Shown here: one piece after another, positions 47,185 through 54,005 of the stretch
Numbering within the stretch: position 1 is the stretch's first letter
How the letters are laid out: every line of letters begins with the position of its first letter
Assembly (NCBI GenBank): GCA_002747255.1
Contig: PDUC01000048.1
Coordinates: 1 to 54,005, forward strand
Direction of reading: 5' to 3'
DNA from: Acidobacteriota bacterium
Lineage (GTDB): Bacteria; Acidobacteriota; Holophagae; Acanthopleuribacterales; Acanthopleuribacteraceae
DNA length: 54,005 nt
The notes under the pieces: model-generated
Seen by the model: only the letters and a program-made list of their open reading frames with translations
Database searches by the model: none
What the model was told of the DNA's origin: nothing
Made by a program: the position numbers and the translations under genes

Positions 47185-47601
47185 ATGCGGATCATTTTCC
47201 TTGTTTGCTGTACAACAGCTTGTTCGACACTTCTCTCTCAAATAGCGATTTCAAACTCGGCAGGCCGCAAAGTGGCTGAGATCTCGGCCGACGGCAGAGT
47301 TGAAAATGCCGCTAGATCCACTTTGGGATTTATTGACAGCAGCGGTCGTGTTGAAAACGCCGGACGATCAACCCTGGGTTATGTCAGTGATGGACGAGTT
47401 GAAGATTCGGGCCGATCCACCATTGGATATTACGATTCAAGTGGCAGGGTGGAGAACAGCGGACGTTCGACGATAGCCTATATCAGTTCAGGTTACATTG
47501 AAGATGCCGGTCGGATTACCTTGTTCAAATTTTCCGGTGACATGAAAACCGATCAGCTGGTCGCTTTCCTGTTTTTTTTCAGAGACAAGGTGTCGCCATA
47601 G
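47185..47601 (+). CDS. exported 5-fold beta-flower repeat protein
   Basis: 138 residues. The N-terminus MRIIFLVCCTTACSTLLSQ resembles a signal peptide; a lipoprotein Cys is possible. Five consecutive repeats of about 18 residues follow, each ending in G-R-V-E-N/D-x-G-R-S-T (for example GRVENAGRSTLGYVS, GRVEDSGRSTIGYYD, GRVENSGRSTIAYIS). This is the pattern of the '5-fold beta-flower' fold, known from structures of Bacteroidetes proteins of unknown role. It follows AAGGAG at about 47175. The stop is at 47601. Confidence 0.75.
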   Translation: MRIIFLVCCTTACSTLLSQIAISNSAGRKVAEISADGRVENAARSTLGFIDSSGRVENAGRSTLGYVSDGRVEDSGRSTIGYYDSSGRVENSGRSTIAYISSGYIEDAGRITLFKFSGDMKTDQLVAFLFFFRDKVSP

Positions 47602-48083
47602 CAGCGTTTCACCTGTCTATTCAGTAATCCGCCGATCGTCCCCATAAAGGCAAAGAGAAACCAGCGTCATTGGTACGCGCAAAGAAGCGGGCCGAAGCGT
47701 TATCCGTCATGTTGCGATTGGTTTCATTGGATCGATGGCTTCCGATGGAAATCGGCATGACACGGTTTCCATGCTTAAACTACCGACCAGAATGGCGCGG
47801 CTGAATGCCTTTGCCACGTGCTTTCAGGGGTGACTTGGAAACACCTCGAACCTCTGCATGATATAGTCGTTTCCCTTGGTGCAGCCAATCTTTCTACATT
47901 GAGAAAAGTCTGTAAAAGGATCACAAAAAAGCTCCGTGACGTGTTAAACTGGCTGTGTTTTGGGACCATGTCTGCACAGCGATTGATTCAATCAAAATAG
48001 AGATGTGATGGGTCAATGGATTCTGGACAGCCTGAGTCTCTGCTTTCCCATAAGAACGGGAAGTGAACATACGGAGGAACCCT
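47602..48083. other. gene-poor segment with a frame-broken coding scrap
   Basis: About 480 bases before sucC. On the plus strand, one frame reads SLVRAKKRAEALSVMLRLVS then LDRWLPMEIGMTRFPCLN and stops. Another continues (47818-48000) as LSGVTWKHLEPLHDIVVSLG and KVCKRITKKLRDVLNWLC. These look like parts of a decayed gene with a frameshift near 47790-47810, perhaps mobile-element related. I cannot name the family. CACGTG at 47815-47820 lacks the flanks of parS. Confidence 0.35.
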
Positions 48084-49253
48084 TTGAAAATTCACGAATA
48101 TCAAGCAAAACAGGTGTTGGCTGAGTACGGAGTGCCTGTTCCGAAAAGTGGTGTTGCAAAAACATCAGACGAGGCCGTAAAAGTAGCAGAAGAAATTGGA
48201 GGCTCGCTTTGGGTTGTTAAAGCTCAAATTCACGCGGGCGGTCGCGGCAAAGGCGGCGGTGTCAAGCTGGCTAGAAGCCTTAATGAAGTTAGAGAACACG
48301 CGTCAAACATTCTGGGAATGAATCTGGTGACGCACCAAACTGGACCTGAAGGCAAAGAAGTACTCACTGTTCTCGTTGAGTCTGGACAGAATATCGACAG
48401 AGAACTGTACTTTGGAATGGTCATCGATCGGGCAACCAGCAAGCCGGTTGTGATGGTTTCAAAAGAAGGCGGCATGGAAATAGAAGAGGTTGCAGCAGAA
48501 AATCCCGAAGCCATTTTGAAAGAATACGTCGATTTTGAATTTGGGTTGACACCCTTTCAGGCCCGAAAGCTCGCTTTCGGTTTGGGCTTAAAGGGAAAAG
48601 AGGTTGGTCAGGCGGTCAAGCTCTTCATGGGTGCCTATAAAGCGTTTGTGGCCAGTGATGCTTCCCTTCTGGAAGTTAACCCGCTCATGGTCAGCAAAGA
48701 GGGAGCCGTTATCGCTCTCGACGCTAAAATGAACTTTGATGACAACGCGCTCTACAGGCAAAAGAAAATTGCCGCCATGAGGGACTTGACAGAAGAAGAT
48801 GAGCGGGAAATTGAAGCCAGCAAGTACGACCTCAACTTTATCAAACTCGACGGCAATGTCGGCTGCATGGTAAACGGTGCCGGTCTGGCCATGTCCACCA
48901 TGGACATCATCAAACTCGCTGGTGAAGAACCGGCTAACTTCCTGGACGTGGGTGGCGGTGCCACAGAAGAACGGGTTGAAGTAGCCTTTAAGCTCATCTT
49001 GTCCGATGAAGCCGTTCAAGCGGTTTTAATCAATATTTTTGGTGGTATTGTCCGTTGTGACATGATCGCTCGCGGTGTTATTGGCGCGGCCAAGAAAGTG
49101 GATATCAAGGTTCCTGTTGTCGTGAGACTGGAAGGAACCAATGCAGATGAAGGCATGGAGCTTCTCAGGAACTCCGGGTTGGGCTTGATTCCGGTTCAGG
49201 GTCTTGCGGCTGCCGCAGCAAAAGTAGCCAGTGTTGTGAAGGGGGATTCCTAA
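48084..49253 (+). CDS. sucC: succinyl-CoA synthetase beta subunit
   Basis: 389 residues from a TTG at 48084, 6 bases after GGAGG (48073-48077); the protein then starts [19 protein letters not shown] as in all SucC. The ATP-grasp domain has [20 protein letters not shown], and the C-terminal ligase domain [17 protein letters not shown] and [20 protein letters not shown]. It catalyses succinyl-CoA to succinate with ATP or GTP formation in the TCA cycle. It overlaps sucD by one base (TAATG). Confidence 0.96.
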   Translation: MKIHEYQAKQVLAEYGVPVPKSGVAKTSDEAVKVAEEIGGSLWVVKAQIHAGGRGKGGGVKLARSLNEVREHASNILGMNLVTHQTGPEGKEVLTVLVESGQNIDRELYFGMVIDRATSKPVVMVSKEGGMEIEEVAAENPEAILKEYVDFEFGLTPFQARKLAFGLGLKGKEVGQAVKLFMGAYKAFVASDASLLEVNPLMVSKEGAVIALDAKMNFDDNALYRQKKIAAMRDLTEEDEREIEASKYDLNFIKLDGNVGCMVNGAGLAMSTMDIIKLAGEEPANFLDVGGGATEERVEVAFKLILSDEAVQAVLINIFGGIVRCDMIARGVIGAAKKVDIKVPVVVRLEGTNADEGMELLRNSGLGLIPVQGLAAAAAKVASVVKGDS

Positions 49254-50131
49254 TGACTGTACTTGTAAACAAAGATTCCAAAATCGTCATTCAGGGTGTC
49301 ACTGGAAGTCAGGGCACATTCCACGGAACTCAGTGTCTGGAATATGGCACTCAAGTTGTCGCAGGGGTAACACCTGGAAAAGGCGGTCAGACTGCCATAG
49401 ATGGTAAAGTACCCATCTATGACACCGTAGCTGAAGCTGTAGCCAAACAAAAAGCCAATGTTTCTCTCATTTTCGTTCCGCCACCCTTCGCGGCAGATGC
49501 CATTATGGAGGCGGCAGATGCAGGTGTCGAATTAATCGTCTGTGTCACAGAGGGTATTCCCACTTTCGATATGATGAAAGCGTTCAACTATGTCAACAAA
49601 TCCAGCTCCAGACTAATCGGTCCTAATTGTCCGGGCATCATCTCTCCGGGAGAAGCCAAAATCGGCATTATGCCCGGTCATATTCACAAGAAAGGACGCG
49701 TAGGCGTTGTCTCGCGCTCTGGTACCTTGACTTATGAAGCGGTAGGGCAGCTAACGGCTTTGGGTATTGGTCAATCCACTTGTATTGGTATTGGTGGTGA
49801 TCCTATTATTGGAACCAACTTTACCGATGTCATGAAGCTCTTTAATGAAGATCCCGATACCGATGGTGTTATTATGATCGGTGAAATCGGCGGTTCTGCT
49901 GAAGATGAAGCCGCTGTCTGGATAAAAGAGAACATGAAAAAGCCCGTTGTTGGCTTTATTGCGGGTCAAACAGCGCCTCCTGGAAAAAGAATGGGACACG
50001 CCGGTGCGATTATTGCCGGTGGAAAGGGAACAGCCGCTGAGAAGATGAAGATCATGTCTGAATGTGGTATTCATGTTGTCAATAGCCCTGCCGATATGGG
50101 CGCCAAAATGAAGGAAGTTCTCGGACTTTAA
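49253..50131 (+). CDS. sucD: succinyl-CoA synthetase alpha subunit
   Basis: 292 residues. [20 protein letters not shown] is the CoA-binding start, [20 protein letters not shown] is the conserved loop, and [20 protein letters not shown] contains the phosphohistidine. Length is typical. A hairpin follows at 50141. Confidence 0.97.
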   Translation: MTVLVNKDSKIVIQGVTGSQGTFHGTQCLEYGTQVVAGVTPGKGGQTAIDGKVPIYDTVAEAVAKQKANVSLIFVPPPFAADAIMEAADAGVELIVCVTEGIPTFDMMKAFNYVNKSSSRLIGPNCPGIISPGEAKIGIMPGHIHKKGRVGVVSRSGTLTYEAVGQLTALGIGQSTCIGIGGDPIIGTNFTDVMKLFNEDPDTDGVIMIGEIGGSAEDEAAVWIKENMKKPVVGFIAGQTAPPGKRMGHAGAIIAGGKGTAAEKMKIMSECGIHVVNSPADMGAKMKEVLGL

Positions 50132-50140
50132 GGTCATCTA

Positions 50141-50173
50141 ACCGCTCGGAAAAGGGTTCCCTTTCCGAGCGGT
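50141..50173 (+). terminator. stem-loop after sucCD
   Basis: ACCGCTCGGAAAAGG pairs with CCCTTTCCGAGCGGT across a 3-base loop, with one mismatch, 10 bases after the sucD stop. It is very GC-strong but has no T-run directly after, so it could be a terminator or 3' barrier. Confidence 0.65.
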
Positions 50174-50308
50174 GCAAACAAAAACAGTTGAGTCAAACGA
50201 GCGGGGCTGGAGCGAAGAAGTGCTTGGCCGGTCATTCAGCCTGATTAACCCATTAGAAAAAGACTTCAACAGCAACAGAAAGATTAACGATAGACAGGAG
50301 TATTGAAA

Positions 50309-50728
50309 ATGAGTGTAGAAAAGACGTTTGCCATTATCAAGCCGGACTCAGTTCAGGCGGGACATATGGGTGAAATTATTGCAATGATTGAAAAAGATGG
50401 TTTTAAAATTGTGGCCATGAAGCTTATGCACCTCACAAAGTCACAGGCTGAAGGCTTCTATTACGTTCACAAGGGAAAAGGGTTCTTTGATGAACTGGTT
50501 GACTTCATGACAGAAGGCCCTATTGTTGCCCTGATTCTTGAAAAGGAAGGCGCCATCAAGGCATGGCGTGACTTGATGGGTGCAACCAATCCCGAAGAAG
50601 CCGCAGAGGGAACCATTCGCAGGAAATTTGGAACCCATATTGGCAGAAACGCCGCACACGGGTCCGACGCGGTAGAAACAGCAGCCTATGAAACAGCTTA
50701 TTTCTTTAACGCCATGGAGCGTGTGTAA
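50309..50728 (+). CDS. ndk: nucleoside diphosphate kinase
   Basis: 139 residues from the ATG at 50309, with CAGGAG upstream. FAIIKPDSVQAGHMGEIIAM is the start and RNAAHGSDAVETAAYETAYFF holds the active-site His (RNxxHGSD). It transfers phosphate between nucleotides. Adjacent sucCD-ndk is seen in several bacteria. Confidence 0.96.
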   Translation: MSVEKTFAIIKPDSVQAGHMGEIIAMIEKDGFKIVAMKLMHLTKSQAEGFYYVHKGKGFFDELVDFMTEGPIVALILEKEGAIKAWRDLMGATNPEEAAEGTIRRKFGTHIGRNAAHGSDAVETAAYETAYFFNAMERV

Positions 50729-50741
50729 GAGTTACCCACTG

Positions 50742-50763
50742 GGCCGGATCAGTAGGTCCGGCC
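50742..50763. terminator. stem-loop after ndk
   Basis: GGCCGGA (50742-50748) and TCCGGCC (50757-50763) form a perfect 7-bp GC-rich stem with an 8-base loop. No long T-run follows. Likely terminator or 3' barrier. Confidence 0.5.
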
Positions 50764-50846
50764 TGTTCCCATTCAAACGCAGGGAAGTATTGACCGTTTC
50801 ACAACCAACAGTTTGACACAGTGAAAACCCCAATGGAGCGAAGTGC

Positions 50847-51620
50847 ATGGTGATTACTATCCTTGAAAAAACAGGCTCGGCCTTTCTCGGTTTTGTTGAG
50901 GAAGTGGGTGCATTCAGTCAACTTGTCAAAAATACGCTCTTTGGCTGTTTCCGGCGGCCATTCGAGTTTCGGGAACTGGTGAAGCAGCTTGAGAAAGTGG
51001 GAGTCCAGAGTTCCAGCGTGGTTCTGGTGACAGCTATTTTTACGGGTATGGTATTTTGCCTGCAAATTTATGGCGGGTTCCAGCGGTTTCAAGCGGAAGG
51101 CTATGTCCCCACTGTTTTGGGACTAGCCCTGCTCCGCGAACTCATTCCTGTACTGTGTGGACTCATGGTTGCCGGTCGGGTTGGTTCTGCCATGGCTGCC
51201 GAGTTGGGTACCATGAAGGTCAGCGATCAGATCGATGCACTCGAAGTCATGTCCACCAGTCCCGTACAGTACCTGGTTGTGCCCCGCTTTCTAGCGCTTA
51301 CATTCATGCTTCCCCTGCTGATTGCGCTCGGTGATTTTATCGGTTTGTTGGGAGGCCAATTTCTGGTGAATCACATTCTGCACGACCCTTTTCCCGGGTT
51401 CATGGAACGCGTATTCGACTATCTCGATGCCGAGGATTTTTGGTCCGGCTTGGTGAAGGCTTCCGTTTTTGGTGCCATTATTGCCCTGGTGGGTTGCTTT
51501 CACGGCCTGAATACACGCGGCGGTGCTGAAGGCGTCGGCCGATCGACCACTACCGCTGTCGTCAAGGCGTCGCTTGGTATTCTGATTGCCGATTTCTTCC
51601 TTTCAAAGTTGTTTTACTGA
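50847..51620 (+). CDS. mlaE: ABC lipid transport permease MlaE
   Basis: 257 residues, multi-pass inner-membrane permease. VQSSSVVLVTAIFTGMVFCL, LLRELIPVLCGLMVAGRVGS and AMAAELGTMKVSDQIDALEVM are the MlaE motifs; the end is ASLGILIADFFLSKLF. It moves phospholipids or related lipids between membranes with MlaF and MlaD. It is followed 8 bases later by mlaF. Confidence 0.95.
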   Translation: MVITILEKTGSAFLGFVEEVGAFSQLVKNTLFGCFRRPFEFRELVKQLEKVGVQSSSVVLVTAIFTGMVFCLQIYGGFQRFQAEGYVPTVLGLALLRELIPVLCGLMVAGRVGSAMAAELGTMKVSDQIDALEVMSTSPVQYLVVPRFLALTFMLPLLIALGDFIGLLGGQFLVNHILHDPFPGFMERVFDYLDAEDFWSGLVKASVFGAIIALVGCFHGLNTRGGAEGVGRSTTTAVVKASLGILIADFFLSKLFY

Positions 51621-51628
51621 GGCTCACC

Positions 51629-52387
51629 GTGATTGAAATTAAACAACTGTGCAAGTCATTTTCCGGGAAACAGGTCCTGAAAGGAGTGAACCTGAAGGTT
51701 GAGAGGGGACAATCACTGGTTATTCTCGGTGGTTCAGGCACAGGAAAATCCGTTTTGCTGAGACACATGGTAGCGCTCTTGCGCCCTGACTCTGGTGAAG
51801 TATGGATCGACGGTACCCGAATCGATCAACTTAGTGAAAAAGAACTTCAGGTGATCAGACATCGCTTTGGCTATGCCTTTCAGGATGCCGCTCTCTTTGA
51901 CTCCATGAATGTCTTTGAAAATGTGGCTTTCCCGTTAAGGCGGCATCGGAGAGGCATGTCCAAAAAGCAAATAACCGATCGCGTTCATGAATGTCTGTCC
52001 ACCGTGGGCATGCCCGGAGTGGCGGATCTGATGCCCAATGAACTTTCCGGGGGTATGAGAAGAAGAGTGGGATTTGCGAGAGCCATTGCGCTAAAACCCG
52101 AAATCCTGTTTTTCGATGAACCCACTTCGGGTCTGGATCCCGTGATGACCTCCATATTGAATGAGGTGATTGTCAACTTAAGAGAAAACCTCCATGCCAC
52201 CACGATTACCATTACCCACGATCTTTCTTCGGCTGGCAAGATCGCGACTCATCTGGCTCTACTCGTATCGGGCGTGATCATTGAATACGGCGAAAAAGAC
52301 CCGTTTTTCCAATCCCGGAATGCCATGGTACGACAGTTTCTCGATGGCAGACCGGAAGGGCCCATAACTCAAACACTTATAAAATAA
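51629..52387 (+). CDS. mlaF: ABC lipid transport ATPase MlaF
   Basis: 252 residues from a GTG start at 51629 with TGAGG upstream. ILGGSGTGKSVLLRHMVALL is Walker A, LSGGMRRRVGFARAIALKPE the signature, and ILFFDEPTSGLDPVMTS the Walker B and D-loop. It drives the MlaE permease. Confidence 0.95.
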   Translation: MIEIKQLCKSFSGKQVLKGVNLKVERGQSLVILGGSGTGKSVLLRHMVALLRPDSGEVWIDGTRIDQLSEKELQVIRHRFGYAFQDAALFDSMNVFENVAFPLRRHRRGMSKKQITDRVHECLSTVGMPGVADLMPNELSGGMRRRVGFARAIALKPEILFFDEPTSGLDPVMTSILNEVIVNLRENLHATTITITHDLSSAGKIATHLALLVSGVIIEYGEKDPFFQSRNAMVRQFLDGRPEGPITQTLIK

Positions 52388-52399
52388 TTAGGAGTTACC

Positions 52400-53890
52400 A
52401 TGAAACAGGAAGCAAAAATAGGCTTATTTGTGATTCTTGCCTGTGCGGCCATTGCGTACTTTGTCGTCAATACTTCCGAAGAGGGCAGCGCTCTTCGGTT
52501 TTGGCAGCAAAGCGCCCCCAAACGGTTGCTTGACGTTGAAATGAGCGATGCTTCCGGTCTTCGCAGGGGAACCGTTGTCGCTGTATCCGGAGTCCAGGTA
52601 GGTACAGTTCAAGCAATTCGGCTTCACAACGGAAAAGCCATTTTGTCTCTTCAAATTGACAGGAACTTGCAACTACAGGAAGATGCTTATGCCAGCCTGG
52701 CCAGTAAAGGGGTACTGGGTGATAAATATGTCGCTCTTTTTCCCGGAACAGGCTCTCCCCTGCCCGAAGGGCAAATGCTGACCTCCAAAGCTTCACCCAG
52801 TTTGGATGATATTATGAGTGTGGTCCACGAGCTCGGTGAATCTGTTCTGACGATTACCCGGAAATTTGAAGAAAGTCTGGAATCTGGCCCTGATGGTAAC
52901 CGCTTTACGACAGTGGCGGAGAATGTTGAAGAGTTGAGTAGGCAGCTTCTGCTGATGGTTCAAAATAACCAGGACCATGTAGGTACCATGTCAGCCAACT
53001 TCTCTACCATGAGTACCGATTTAAAAAATGAACTGCCCGTCATTTTAGCTGAAATGAAACAGCTTATTGCCGATTTTCGCTCGGTAATCCAGAGCGAGAA
53101 ATCAAAAATATCGAGTACCATGGATAATGCGTCAGCCATGACTGAACGCATGAACGAGGCCATGGGCTCCGTTAAAAGCATTGTACAAAAAATTGACAGC
53201 GGCGAGGGAACCATCGGTAAACTGATTTCAGACAACGAGACCGCTTCCAAAGTTGAAAACATACTCGATCAAGCTAGTACCTCACTGGAACAAGTGCAAA
53301 AATATCTGGCGGCTGCTGATTCTTTTAAAATTAATCTCGAATTCGATACTCATTACCTTGAAAAACACGAATCCATGTTCAACCGTTTTAAATTTCAAAT
53401 AGCGCCCAATGACAAGAAGTACTATCAAATTGACCTTACATCGGGTTCCAAGGACTACCTTCCCAATGAGTACGTCAAGTCCCATACCGATATTTTTGAC
53501 GGGGAAGGCAATTTGATTGGCAGGGAAATGCAACTGATAGAAAAAGATAGAGATGACTATGAGTTTGGTTTGCAGTTTGCCTATCGTTTTGACAGCTTAA
53601 CCATTCGCGGTGGACTGATTGAGGGTTCCGGCGGAGGTGGACTGGATTACATGTTCATCAAGGATCGCATGAAGATGTCCATCGACTTTTTTGATTTTGA
53701 CCGACCTGCTGACCTCAATAGTCACGGTCGAATTGATTTTACCTTTCGGCTGCCCAAGGGTTTGAGAATTATTGCTGGCTGGGATGACATTCTGGAGTCG
53801 GATTACAGTTCTGTTTATATTGGAGCGGGCATTCGCTGGCAGGACGATGATCTCAAACCCCTTTTAGCCAGTTTCTCAAAAGCGCTCTAG
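52400..53890 (+). CDS. mlaD: MCE-domain lipid-binding protein MlaD with long coil and beta-rich C-terminus
   Basis: 496 residues. A signal-anchor KIGLFVILACAAIAYFVV at about 6-23 is followed by an MCE domain (about 40-130) with SDASGLRRGTVVAVSGVQVG. A helical, coiled-coil-like part runs over about 130-300 (repeated heptads such as ENVEELSRQLLLMVQNNQDH). The last 190 residues are strongly beta-patterned (RFKFQIAPNDKKYYQIDLTS, YEFGLQFAYRFDSLTIRGGL, IRIDF-type strands), like outer-membrane barrel sequence. E. coli MlaD is only about 180 residues. This is a long MCE type known in other diderms that may span the periplasm. Confidence 0.93.
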   Translation: MKQEAKIGLFVILACAAIAYFVVNTSEEGSALRFWQQSAPKRLLDVEMSDASGLRRGTVVAVSGVQVGTVQAIRLHNGKAILSLQIDRNLQLQEDAYASLASKGVLGDKYVALFPGTGSPLPEGQMLTSKASPSLDDIMSVVHELGESVLTITRKFEESLESGPDGNRFTTVAENVEELSRQLLLMVQNNQDHVGTMSANFSTMSTDLKNELPVILAEMKQLIADFRSVIQSEKSKISSTMDNASAMTERMNEAMGSVKSIVQKIDSGEGTIGKLISDNETASKVENILDQASTSLEQVQKYLAAADSFKINLEFDTHYLEKHESMFNRFKFQIAPNDKKYYQIDLTSGSKDYLPNEYVKSHTDIFDGEGNLIGREMQLIEKDRDDYEFGLQFAYRFDSLTIRGGLIEGSGGGGLDYMFIKDRMKMSIDFFDFDRPADLNSHGRIDFTFRLPKGLRIIAGWDDILESDYSSVYIGAGIRWQDDDLKPLLASFSKAL

Positions 53891-54005
53891 TGTCATGTCA
53901 TACTTTAAATGTTAGTATAATGTGGTATGGTTAATAAAAAGGGAGGAGACCATGCCTAAGATCAAGTACAAATTCTCACTGACTCAAGATGAACGTGACA
54001 CACTG
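53891..54005 (+). mobile_element. left end of an IS630-type insertion sequence (cut by the window)
   Basis: Directly after the mlaD stop the sequence TGTCATGTCATACTTTAAATG is followed by TATAAT-type text and a transposase start. It could be the terminal inverted repeat of an IS630/Tc1 element, which usually targets TA; a TA lies just before it (CTCTAG). The other end is outside the window, so the repeat cannot be confirmed. Confidence 0.5.
53952..54005 (+). CDS. IS630-type transposase, N-terminal fragment
   Basis: ATG at 53952 follows GGGAGGAGAC, an excellent ribosome binding site. The visible residues MPKIKYKFSLTQDERDTL match the usual start of IS630-family transposases (basic start, then SLTxEERxxL). 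The gene is cut by the window end after 18 codons. IS630 proteins use a DDE catalytic core that would be downstream. Confidence 0.65.
   Translation, partial: MPKIKYKFSLTQDERDTL

Noticed and set aside
47815-47820. CACGTG as a second parS
   Set aside because: The flanks (TTGC and CTTT) do not match the 16-bp palindrome.
47818-48000. 60-aa ORF before sucC as a real gene
   Set aside because: No ribosome binding site, and the preceding text continues in another frame, so it is more likely a decayed fragment.

Overview
The window looks like a stretch of chromosome from a Gram-negative (diderm) bacterium, centred on the replication origin. Evidence for a diderm envelope is a phosphoheptose isomerase for LPS heptose (gmhA), an Mla-type lipid transport operon whose MCE protein has a beta-rich C-terminus, and a PBP1C. 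Mid-range base composition, a bactofilin gene joined to parAB, and a secreted Asp-box protein ending in a dockerin-like calcium loop would fit Acidobacteriota or a deltaproteobacterial-type lineage. I cannot fix the phylum without a search.

Layout. 1-1700 is decayed accessory DNA: 465-bp tandem units built from CACAGATG-type inverted repeats and fossil N-termini of GxxExxY-type genes, then a small orphan gene behind a coding scrap. 1844-6365 (+) holds an endonuclease V-like glycosylase gene with a suspect 3' end, a ClbS/DfsB-like protein, an LCM-type methyltransferase and a PBP1C. 6599-7900 (-) holds a beta-propeller protein and a dead transposase orfA. 8037-13603 (-) holds an RsmI-like methylase, gmhA, a small conserved ORF, mltG, an unrecognised membrane protein and folC.

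13715-28218 (-) is a continuous origin cluster, in transcription order: dnaA, a gap with seven DnaA-box-like sites, dnaN, recF, gyrB, gyrA, a transaldolase, a perfect parS palindrome, mnmE, mnmG, parA, parB and a bactofilin. Replication initiation, supercoiling, tRNA U34 modification, origin segregation and a cytoskeletal scaffold are packed head to tail, many with overlapping stop and start codons.

28716-34457 (+) is a complete ISC operon: promoter, dyad operator, iscR, iscS, iscU, iscA, hscB, hscA, then a zinc-ribbon rhomboid protease coupled to hscA. It lacks a ferredoxin gene. 34519-39040 (+) holds a TrpF-like protein lacking its catalytic cysteine, the Asp-box protein and adenine deaminase. 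39121-44020 (-) holds a PAS/degenerate two-component protein, a decayed segment, a chain of perfect hairpins behind an adenosine deaminase-like gene, an unrecognised protein and TldD.

44055-53890 (+) is mainly housekeeping: tmk-holB, pyrH-frr, a five-repeat beta-flower protein, sucC-sucD, ndk and mlaE-mlaF-mlaD. The window ends in the first codons of an IS630-type transposase. I saw no rRNA, tRNA or CRISPR array. The strongest candidates for something undescribed are the hairpin chain with an embedded mini-ORF at 41085-41290, the fossil repeat array at 1-980, the Cys-less TrpF paralogue and the parABS-bactofilin coupling.
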